NCBI RefSeq assembly: GCF_030146175.1
Contig: NZ_JASLCE010000018.1
Location: 1-32,860 of the forward strand
From: Flavobacterium sp.
Lineage (GTDB): Bacteria > Bacteroidota > Bacteroidia > Flavobacteriales > Flavobacteriaceae
Reading direction: 5' to 3'
Length of the DNA: 32,860 bases
Part shown: one piece after another, positions 25,937 through 32,860 of the stretch
Layout: each line of letters begins with the position of its first letter
Numbering within the stretch: the first letter of the stretch is position 1
The notes under the pieces: model-generated
Seen by the model: the letters and a program-made list of their open reading frames with translations, nothing else
Told to the model about the DNA's origin: nothing
Databases searched by the model: none
Position numbers and translations under genes: made by a program

Positions 25937-27415
25937 CTAATTTACATCCCAAAATACTTTGGTTGTGAGTTTATCGCCACCTATGGCTGCACTCGCTGCC
26001 TGATAGCTGGCTCCGTTAACGGTTTGCTCATTTACCGGATAGGTAAGGCGAACCGGAATTTTTCCTTCGGCAACAGGGAAAGCACTCGCAGGAGCGGTTA
26101 AGCCCGGAGCATCAAGTCTTCGGAACGAATTCCAGGATTCAAAACCTCTGTTGTAGAATGCGATCCAGGACTGTTTGCCTATTTTTTCTTTCCAGGTTCC
26201 CGTTGCTGTGGCATAGGCTACAGAAGGTTGCGTCAGATAGGTAGCAACATCCGATGCGGCCACATTCCAATAGTTTAATGAGGCGGTTACGGCTGCGGTA
26301 TAGTAAACGTCGGGAGTTCCGCCAACGCTATAACCTCTTGCAGCTGCTTCGGCCAGGTAAAAATTAACTTCGGCCGCATCAAAAAGTACTCCTTTGGCAT
26401 CCGGTTTTTTAATTTCATCCCCAACATGCGAATAGGACGTTTCATAAGGCTGGGTGTTGGTGTAACCGTAAGCACCACCTACATAACTACCGTCTGCCAT
26501 CGGAGTAAAATAAATAGGTCTTCTCGGATCATTAAGTGTGTTTAACTCATTTACAAAAACAGATGTCGGTACAAAGTCATTACGATTGCTGGCTACCAAT
26601 TCTCCAAAAATCTGGTTGTAGTTTGGTGAAAAGGAGTTGAATTGTACCAAAGCATTATTGGTATTGGTGGTAATAACGCCGGCAGTAAAGGCGCTCTCGA
26701 TAGACGATTGTGCCAGAGAACTGTTTACATCCGATAAGTTAATGGCTAGTTTTATTTTTAAGGAATTGGCAAATAATTTCCATTTGGTAACATTTCCGTT
26801 GTATAACAGATCACCACTTGAAAAGGAAGCATGACTGTCATCCAATTCGGCAATAGCGGCATTTAAACGGTTTAGCAGATCCGGATAAATGGTCTGATCG
26901 TCATCGTATTTGGGTAAAACAATATCAACCGGTTGTAATGCTTCCGAATACGGAATATCACCAAAAGAATCAACGAGTACCTGATAGGTGTAAATGTTTA
27001 GGATCTCGATGATGGCCGATTTGTTTTGCTGTATTTTGTCCCAGTCTGCCTGTGCAATATTTTCCGGTTTGGCCTCGGCATCGACTACTTCTTTTGCCGT
27101 TTTCAGGTTACCTAAAACACGGGTGTATAATATCCGCCAGTGGTTGTCCGGAATTCTTCGGCTGGTTAAGTTGTAACGGGATTCAGCTCGGTATAAGGTC
27201 GCGGCCCAATATTGGGTAAAGTAACGGAATACATTCAGGTTGACGCTGGGCGTGGTTAACTGATCGGTTAGCTCTTTCTGAGAGTTTGCCAATAAAGCTT
27301 CGGCCGAAGCGGCATAGGTCTTACTGGTATCGTCGTTAAAATTGTCGTCATCATTAACACATCCTGTGAAAAAGAATGATGCGATTGCGATTATAGGGAT
27401 TAATAACTTTTTCAT
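25937..27415 (-). CDS. SusD/RagB family outer-membrane lipoprotein (second copy)
   Basis: The 492-residue protein has a lipoprotein signal (IIAIASFFFTGC, Cys at about residue 19) followed by an acidic NDDDNFNDD stretch. The body shows the SusD-like segments VDSFGDIPYSEAL and FDAAEVNFYLAEAAARGY, then KIGKQSWIAFYNRGFESWNSFRRLDAPG, and ends RLTYPVNEQTVNGASYQAA...TKVFWDVN. It starts three bases after the stop of the intact SusC gene, so the two form a coupled pair. It should act as the surface-binding lid for that transporter. No enzymes for glycan or protein degradation are nearby to hint at the substrate. Confidence 0.93.
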   Translation of the reverse strand: MKKLLIPIIAIASFFFTGCVNDDDNFNDDTSKTYAASAEALLANSQKELTDQLTTPSVNLNVFRYFTQYWAATLYRAESRYNLTSRRIPDNHWRILYTRVLGNLKTAKEVVDAEAKPENIAQADWDKIQQNKSAIIEILNIYTYQVLVDSFGDIPYSEALQPVDIVLPKYDDDQTIYPDLLNRLNAAIAELDDSHASFSSGDLLYNGNVTKWKLFANSLKIKLAINLSDVNSSLAQSSIESAFTAGVITTNTNNALVQFNSFSPNYNQIFGELVASNRNDFVPTSVFVNELNTLNDPRRPIYFTPMADGSYVGGAYGYTNTQPYETSYSHVGDEIKKPDAKGVLFDAAEVNFYLAEAAARGYSVGGTPDVYYTAAVTASLNYWNVAASDVATYLTQPSVAYATATGTWKEKIGKQSWIAFYNRGFESWNSFRRLDAPGLTAPASAFPVAEGKIPVRLTYPVNEQTVNGASYQAASAAIGGDKLTTKVFWDVN

Positions 27416-27418
27416 CTT

Positions 27419-30400
27419 TTAGAAATTTAATTTTACATTGAAAGAATACACTCTAATCGATGGCATTACACCACTTTGATATCCCTGAATGTTACCGCCG
27501 GACGAACCTGCTTCAGGATCTGCATAAGGGGTGTGTTTTTGTATAATCCACAAGTTGTTCCCGATTAGACTAAAGGAGACTCCTTTTATAAACGAATGAC
27601 CCAGTAATTTCGATGGCATGGTGTAGTTTAAGGCAACTTCTCTTAGTTTTACGAAAGAAGCGTCGTATACAAAGGCTTTTTCCGGATTGGAGTCACCTCC
27701 AAATACATTGGCCGAAGCAGTCGCATCAACACGTATATCATTGGGCGTTCCATCTTCTTTTACCCCCGGTAGGATAATACCACCACCCTGACTCAACGGG
27801 CTTCGTATCGGATTGCCCAGGTCGTTAAGTCCTGCTGTTTCCGGATATAGTCCGGTTTCCTGTCCGTAGGCTTGATCAAGGGAGAAAATGCTACCGCCTT
27901 GTCGTACGTTGATCAAGAAGCTAAGGGAAAGGTTTTTGTACGTAACTTTATTGGATACACCACCAATCCAGTCCGGTTGGATATTTCCTAACACCTGATC
28001 CGCGTTTGTAAGGTAAAGTCCGTCGTCGCCTACAACCGGATTTCCGTTGGCATCATATACATAATCGGTTCCGCGGATGGTTCCGTAGGGTTCTCCAACG
28101 GTCGCGTTTAACGAAGTACGCTGAAATGTGGTTAGTAACAAGTTGGTTCTTCCGGAATCCAGTGATAGCAGTTTGTTTACGTTTTTAGACCAGTTTACAT
28201 TGATTTGCCATGAAAAATCGGTGGTTTTGATTGGTGTTGCACTTAAGGCAACCTCGATTCCTTTGTTTTCCAGTTCTCCGGCATTAATCTGTTTGGAGAT
28301 ATACTGCGTGGATGGCGATTGCGGTACAAAGAATATCTGATCTTTTGTATTCGTTTTATAAACGGAAGCATCCACGCTTAAACGGTTTTTAAAGATAGAA
28401 GCTTCCAATCCTAATTCCCACGAATGGGTGATTTCCGGTCTTAGTTTTTCGAATTCGATTAACTGATCACTGTTTCCAAAAATAGGATTGTTGTTGATGG
28501 ATCCGTTATTTTGTTTAGCTCCCAATCGGCCGTATACGGGGTCGTTACCTACACGAGCGTAGTTTAAACGCAATTTGGCAAACGACAACCAGTCGGCTTT
28601 TAGCATTTCAGAAACAATAATACTGGTTCCGGCAGAGTAGTAGTCGTAACCGCGGCTTGATTTTGGTAAAGCCGTCGATTCGTCATGGCGGAAAGATCCT
28701 TCCAGATAAACCATTTTTTTATAGTCGATATTGGCTTGTGCATAAACACCTGCTTTTTCGTATGGAATAGTCGATTCCACCGGCGGAATAAATACTTTTG
28801 AGTTAGAAAGGCTGTAGATGCCCGGTACTAACAATCCACCAGCCGTGGCACCTTCGAACGAATACACATCGGCGCGGATAAAGTTAAAACCTCCGATAAC
28901 CTTAGCCGAAACATCAGAACCCAGATTAAAATCATACGTACCAATGATGTCGTAGTTTTGTTGCAGGAAGTCGCGGGTGTACATTACATATCCGGACGAT
29001 TCGGTTGCCTGATTGGTCGATTGTGTGATTCCGAATTCCTCGGCGTGACTGCCAATTGCTTTACGCAGCTCTTGTTTGTCGTAGGAATAATCAATACCCA
29101 CACGACCTAACAGGTTGAAGTTTTTCGTGATGTCAAAACTAATACTGGCTCCGGTTAGCAAACGTTTACGGTTGTCGCTGGTATAGTTTTCGTAACGATC
29201 GAAGTACGGGTTGTTCCAGAAATTTGGACGTAAATCGCCGTTAGTAGGGTCGATTTGGTTCCAGCTTACGTTGCTTCTTGTTCTGAAATATTCGCTTTTT
29301 AAAGCTTGCATGTCGACATTCACCGGCCACCATTGTCTAAAACCGGTCAGGATATTGTCGCCATATCCAACGCTATTTCTACCGGTTACACTTTGATGCG
29401 TAAAGGTCATAAACGAATTCACTTTGATTTTGTCGTTCAGGTCACGGGTATAATTACCGCTGATCGTATTTTTTACCAGTTTACTATTGGGCATAATTCC
29501 GGTTTCGGAATTGTTGGTATAGCTCAGGTTAAAAGCACTGTCGCTGTTACCACCATTTAAGGAAACGTTGTTTACATAGGAAGTAGAGTTCTGGAAAAAC
29601 GTTCCCGGATTATTGGCAGCGGCTACCCAAGGTGTCGCTTTTCCGTAATTCGGATTTCCCGGTACAAAGGCATCCCATTGGTAAACCATTAACGACGGAT
29701 TAAAAGCATTTCCATAGGAAGCATCGTCTCCTGTAGATGCTACCAGATCCGGAATACCGTCGCCATTTACATCGGCACTGTAAATACTATCTTCTCCGGC
29801 ATATCCCTGTCCGTATTCGGTTTGGTATTTTGGAAAAGTAGATTTGTCATAATACCCCACCGATACGGTAGAGCTTGTTGAAATTCCGATTTCGGAGTTT
29901 TTCTTTCCTTTTTTAGTAGTGATCATGATGGCACCCTGTTGAGCTAAACTTCCGTATAGCGCTGTCGCAGCCGCACCTTTTAATACGTTAATCGATTCGA
30001 TGTTGTTCGGGTCAATATCTGCTGCCGCATTACCAAAATCATAACCATCACGACCGTTTACAGCGTCCTTACTGTTTAGGTTGGCATTGCTAATCGGAAT
30101 ACCGTCGACTACGATTAAGGCCTGGTTATTTCCTGTGATGGATTTGGCACCACGAAGTACGATATTGGTCGAACCACCAAAGTTTGAGTTGATTTTTACA
30201 TCCAATCCGGCTACTTTACCGGCTAAATTGTTGACGAAGTTTACTGTAGGAGAGGAGTTTACCGCTTCTCCTTCGAGTTTCTGAGAGGCATATCCCAGTG
30301 ATTTTTTGTCTCGTGTAATACCTAAAGCGGTTACAACAACACCTTCCAGTACTCGGGCTTCTTCTTCCAGTTTTACATTTAGTACTGTTGCATTCGCCCG

Positions 30401-30649
30401 TAACTCCTGGGTTTTCATACCAATAAAAGTATATACCAGTGTAGCGCTAGGGCTAACTTTAACCTTGTAATTACCGTCAAAATCGGTTTGGGATCCATTG
30501 GTAGTTCCTTTTTCAACTACGCTAACACCGGGTAAAGGTAAACCATTTGTATCGGTCACTTTCCCGGAAACGATTCTTTCCTGTGCAATCAGATTTTGCA
30601 CCAGTAACACTAAAAAAAGTGTTAAAAAGGATTTGATTGTTACTCTCAT
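27419..30649 (-). CDS. SusC/RagA family TonB-linked outer-membrane transporter
   Basis: The 1076-residue protein has a signal peptide (FLTLFLVLLVQNLIAQ), a carboxypeptidase-regulatory-like domain (about 24-105, LPLPGVSVVEKGTTNGSQTD), linker VVVTALGITRDKKSLGY, and a TonB plug (about 120-250, NLAGKVAGLDV, ALIVVDGIP, VLKGAAATALYGSLAQQGAI). A full 22-strand-type barrel follows, ending SIRVYSFNVKLNF. Around residues 290-302 is an Asp-rich D-x-N-x-D-G-x-x-D loop (DVNGDGIPDL), a calcium-binding-like pattern. It pairs with the SusD gene three bases downstream. The two SusC proteins here are close at their N-termini, suggesting a shared origin. Confidence 0.95.
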   Translation of the reverse strand: MRVTIKSFLTLFLVLLVQNLIAQERIVSGKVTDTNGLPLPGVSVVEKGTTNGSQTDFDGNYKVKVSPSATLVYTFIGMKTQELRANATVLNVKLEEEARVLEGVVVTALGITRDKKSLGYASQKLEGEAVNSSPTVNFVNNLAGKVAGLDVKINSNFGGSTNIVLRGAKSITGNNQALIVVDGIPISNANLNSKDAVNGRDGYDFGNAAADIDPNNIESINVLKGAAATALYGSLAQQGAIMITTKKGKKNSEIGISTSSTVSVGYYDKSTFPKYQTEYGQGYAGEDSIYSADVNGDGIPDLVASTGDDASYGNAFNPSLMVYQWDAFVPGNPNYGKATPWVAAANNPGTFFQNSTSYVNNVSLNGGNSDSAFNLSYTNNSETGIMPNSKLVKNTISGNYTRDLNDKIKVNSFMTFTHQSVTGRNSVGYGDNILTGFRQWWPVNVDMQALKSEYFRTRSNVSWNQIDPTNGDLRPNFWNNPYFDRYENYTSDNRKRLLTGASISFDITKNFNLLGRVGIDYSYDKQELRKAIGSHAEEFGITQSTNQATESSGYVMYTRDFLQQNYDIIGTYDFNLGSDVSAKVIGGFNFIRADVYSFEGATAGGLLVPGIYSLSNSKVFIPPVESTIPYEKAGVYAQANIDYKKMVYLEGSFRHDESTALPKSSRGYDYYSAGTSIIVSEMLKADWLSFAKLRLNYARVGNDPVYGRLGAKQNNGSINNNPIFGNSDQLIEFEKLRPEITHSWELGLEASIFKNRLSVDASVYKTNTKDQIFFVPQSPSTQYISKQINAGELENKGIEVALSATPIKTTDFSWQINVNWSKNVNKLLSLDSGRTNLLLTTFQRTSLNATVGEPYGTIRGTDYVYDANGNPVVGDDGLYLTNADQVLGNIQPDWIGGVSNKVTYKNLSLSFLINVRQGGSIFSLDQAYGQETGLYPETAGLNDLGNPIRSPLSQGGGIILPGVKEDGTPNDIRVDATASANVFGGDSNPEKAFVYDASFVKLREVALNYTMPSKLLGHSFIKGVSFSLIGNNLWIIQKHTPYADPEAGSSGGNIQGYQSGVMPSIRVYSFNVKLNF

Positions 30650-30726
30650 TTTGGTTTTTGATTACGGTTATGCAATCAAATTTCTTAAAAAAATCACAAC
30701 AAACCAAGGAAAGTGTAAAAAAAATG

Positions 30727-32391
30727 CTAAAATTTTGTTTTAAAGCTAATGTGAATTATTGAGTTAGAAAGCTGTATTTCGTTATTTTTCGCGCTTCCAT
30801 TGGCATAAATTATGTTAAAAAGTCCTGTCTTTGTTAATAATCCGAAGCCAAAGCCCAATCCAAGCAAATTATCTTTAAGGTTTGTGATTTTATCTTCAAA
30901 ATAAGCAAAATCGGTTATAGAATGAACATAGATGTTGGAGGCAAGTACGTAACGGTATTCGATAAGTAAACCGGAATACAAACTCGCTTGTAAACTATTT
31001 TCGTTAAAACCGCGTATCGAATTGATACCGCCAAAGCGAAACAGTTCATTAATTATATAATGATCACTTTGGAGATAGAAGGTTTGGTTGCGGATATTGA
31101 AAATGTTACGCCTGTTGAGGTAGATGTTATGAGAAGCGTTGAGCTGGGCGTAATACTGGTCGTTGTTTTCGGCTTTTGTTTTTCGGCTACCGATTCCGGC
31201 TCTGAGGAAAAGGCTGGTTTTTTCCGGAAACAGAAAGTCTTCCGGATTGTATTGCGCATATTCGTAGGTTCCGGTTACGAAAGAGTTGTTGTAATTGCTA
31301 AGACTGCTGGAGTTGGCTTTTTGAATATCGACCGACTCGGTTTCCTGATAACCCAAAAATACTTTGGAGTTGTAATTAAAGTAATAGCCCAGATTGATGT
31401 CGGATGAGGTGTTCTGAAACGTGCTGTCCTGTTTAAAGATTTTTAAACTTCCCTTTATTCCCAGTGGACTTTTAAACAGGTAGGGGATTTCGGCACCTAT
31501 AGTAAAGGTGGTTTGTTCTTTTCCGTCGTTTTTCCAGTACAAGTTGAATTTTTCCCCGGCATTTAAGATATTGTTTAAAAGCAGGTCGAGGTAACCGTTA
31601 AACTTTACGGAGCCGCTATCGTCGTTGGAAAAACCGACAAACCCATCAAAGCGATTCGGTCGCGCTTTTTCCAGATATACATATACTTTGGTGCTATCGG
31701 TGGTAAATAGGATTTCCGGATATTTGATTTGATTGACGAAAGGCAACGCGTTAAAGTTGCTGTGGATCTGTTTGAGGTTGTCTTGGTTAAAGATGCGTTT
31801 TCGGTTTTGACGGACGATGTTTCTGCGGATGCCTTCCGGGAATTTTGGATAACCGGCAATGATGATATCGTCCAGAATGCGTTTTTTTTCGGTGTCGATT
31901 TTTAATTCGGTATATAAGGTGTTTTGGTATTTTTTATGGTTGATCAGTTGGATGCTGCTCAAAGAATATCCTTTTTTTTCAAGTAGGTGGATAGAGGTGT
32001 TCATAAAATCTTCCACTCCGGACAGTGGAATGATAAGTGTGTCCTTATTTAAGTTGAGTAAATCGCGAACGGCCGCAGTGTTATTTTTGGTGTATATATG
32101 GATGCGATTGGTTTTTTTGCCCAGCTCGTATCGGAAAAGGAATGTGCTGTCGTTTACTTTTTTTTGATCCAGCAAACTATTTTCGAGGTAGCCAATCTTT
32201 ACAAGTGTATTGGAGAAATTGTGGCTCTCGTCGAGGATTGATTTGGTGTTACTGTGTTTTGATTGGTAACCGATACTATCGATCAACATGCTTTGTGTAG
32301 CGGAGTTGCCTTCGATTTTTAAATAGAGGTTCTGGGTCTTTCCCGATAGCGAAAGTAGCAGGAAAAGGGTAAGTAAAAATAGCTTTTTCAA
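30727..32391 (-). CDS. Omp85/BamA-like outer-membrane protein
   Basis: The 554-residue protein has a signal peptide (KKLFLLTLFLLLSLSGKTQ) and a periplasmic part of about 230 residues with POTRA-like segments (TSIHLLEKKGYSLSSIQL, DDIIIAGYPKFPEGIRRNIV, with FNQDNLKQIHSNFNALPFV). The C-terminal half is a beta-barrel (alternating strands from about residue 250) with the Omp85 signature FGGINSIRGFNEN near residue 455, in which the RGF Arg-Gly-Phe is conserved, and a final strand IIHISFKTKF. Omp85 proteins insert or translocate proteins at the outer membrane. The domain length is shorter than BamA, closer to TamA or two-partner secretion barrels. Its substrate is unknown. The N-terminus is 77 bases from the start of the intact SusC gene but they are on the same strand as separate units. 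Confidence 0.85.
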   Translation of the reverse strand: MKKLFLLTLFLLLSLSGKTQNLYLKIEGNSATQSMLIDSIGYQSKHSNTKSILDESHNFSNTLVKIGYLENSLLDQKKVNDSTFLFRYELGKKTNRIHIYTKNNTAAVRDLLNLNKDTLIIPLSGVEDFMNTSIHLLEKKGYSLSSIQLINHKKYQNTLYTELKIDTEKKRILDDIIIAGYPKFPEGIRRNIVRQNRKRIFNQDNLKQIHSNFNALPFVNQIKYPEILFTTDSTKVYVYLEKARPNRFDGFVGFSNDDSGSVKFNGYLDLLLNNILNAGEKFNLYWKNDGKEQTTFTIGAEIPYLFKSPLGIKGSLKIFKQDSTFQNTSSDINLGYYFNYNSKVFLGYQETESVDIQKANSSSLSNYNNSFVTGTYEYAQYNPEDFLFPEKTSLFLRAGIGSRKTKAENNDQYYAQLNASHNIYLNRRNIFNIRNQTFYLQSDHYIINELFRFGGINSIRGFNENSLQASLYSGLLIEYRYVLASNIYVHSITDFAYFEDKITNLKDNLLGLGFGFGLLTKTGLFNIIYANGSAKNNEIQLSNSIIHISFKTKF

Positions 32392-32487
32392 AGACTAAAT
32401 TGTTTTGGTAAAAATAACGCAAAATTTACAAAAAAGTATGCAGAAGTTATTTGTTGATTAATGTGGTTGAAAATTAATGATTTATGA

Positions 32488-32518
32488 TTTGATTTGTTGA
32501 AAATAATTTCTACATTTG
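32488..32518 (+). promoter_or_regulatory. Promoter of rpsL (TTTG-N19-TAnnTTTG)
   Basis: TTTG at 32488-32491, a 19-base spacer, and TACATTTG at 32511-32518 match both halves of the Bacteroidota promoter consensus. Transcription should start near 32525, giving a leader of about 45 bases. Confidence 0.8.
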
Positions 32519-32522
32519 CAAC

Positions 32523-32537
32523 CCCGTAAAAAGCGGG
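32523..32537 (+). other. Small hairpin in the rpsL leader
   Basis: CCCG pairs with CGGG around a 7-base loop (TAAAAAG), at the expected transcription start. It may stabilise the mRNA or be a control site. The stem is only four pairs, so it could be chance. Confidence 0.35.
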
Positions 32538-32570
32538 AATTTAATAACGTTAGAAATTTTATTAAACATT

Positions 32571-32860
32571 ATGCCAACAATTCAACAATTAGTAAGAACA
32601 GGGAGAGCCCAGATAACTAAGAAGAGTAAATCGGCTGCTTTAGATTCTTGTCCTCAAAGAAGAGGGGTTTGTACGCGTGTTTACACTACTACACCAAAGA
32701 AACCAAACTCTGCAATGCGTAAAGTTGCGCGTGTACGTTTGACAAATGGTAATGAAGTGAATGCTTACATCCCAGGAGAAGGACACAATCTACAAGAGCA
32801 CTCGATAGTATTAGTTAGAGGTGGAAGGGTAAAAGATTTACCAGGAGTTAGATACCACAT
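32571..32860 (+). CDS. rpsL: 30S ribosomal protein S12, 3' end cut off by window
   Basis: The frame from ATG 32571 reads [12 protein letters not shown], then [37 protein letters not shown], and [20 protein letters not shown], the highly conserved S12 sequence through the decoding-centre loop. About 96 of the usual 124-127 residues are visible. S12 sits at the ribosomal A site and monitors codon-anticodon pairing. The Lys residues at 43 and about 88 whose changes give streptomycin resistance (in TPKKPNS and RVKDLPG) are the wild-type form here. The gene normally heads the str operon (rpsL, rpsG, fusA), which would lie beyond the window. Confidence 0.97.
   Translation, partial: MPTIQQLVRTGRAQITKKSKSAALDSCPQRRGVCTRVYTTTPKKPNSAMRKVARVRLTNGNEVNAYIPGEGHNLQEHSIVLVRGGRVKDLPGVRYH

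Noticed and set aside
1..32860. Mobile elements, CRISPR array, prophage, tRNA or rRNA genes
   Set aside because: No transposase, integrase, phage structural gene, repeat-spacer array or tRNA/rRNA sequence pattern could be recognised by reading both strands.

Overview
The window reads as chromosomal DNA of a Flavobacterium-like member of the Bacteroidota. Supporting signs are two tandem SusC/SusD outer-membrane pairs, promoter boxes of the TAnnTTTG type in place of an E. coli -10, few clear Shine-Dalgarno sites, AT-rich DNA, secreted proteins whose signal peptides end in an A/S-Q junction, and a giant alpha-2-macroglobulin. No tRNA, rRNA, CRISPR array, insertion sequence or prophage was seen.

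Layout. At 3-3150 (+) lie the 3' part of a helical-repeat (TPR-like) gene and a lipoprotein. A bidirectional terminator follows. At 3240-9698 (-) is a 2152-residue alpha-2-macroglobulin that carries a SusC-type carboxypeptidase-regulatory plus TonB-plug module close to where the bait region would lie. At 9782-11838 (+) are a secreted TPR protein and an Mpl-type murein peptide ligase. At 11859-12449 (-) is a DUF1287 protein, divergent from radC (12517-13215, +), which overlaps a convergent Fur/Zur-type regulator (13207-13620, -). Divergent from that regulator is a tight + operon (13897-17794): ABC ATPase, MacB/FtsX-like permease with a histidine-rich loop, CxxC protein resembling DUF3299, YjjG-type nucleotidase and a secreted unknown. 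rarA (17791-19068, -) interlocks stop codons with it. Then come a rhomboid protease (19197-20003, +) and rlmB (20037-20771, -).

From 20842 to 30649, all on the - strand, are two SusC-SusD operons. The first has an in-frame TGA inside susC. Each susD is followed by a nearly identical terminator hairpin. An Omp85/BamA-like barrel protein (30727-32391, -) follows. The window ends in the first 96 codons of rpsL (32571-, +), preceded by the best promoter in the window.

The two stretches most worth a second look are the regulator/ABC/His-rich permease/CxxC cluster, which recalls the zinc-regulated ABC clusters of gammaproteobacteria, and the macroglobulin with an embedded TonB plug. The remaining genes look like ordinary housekeeping or envelope functions. 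All function calls rest on reading motifs by eye, with no database search.
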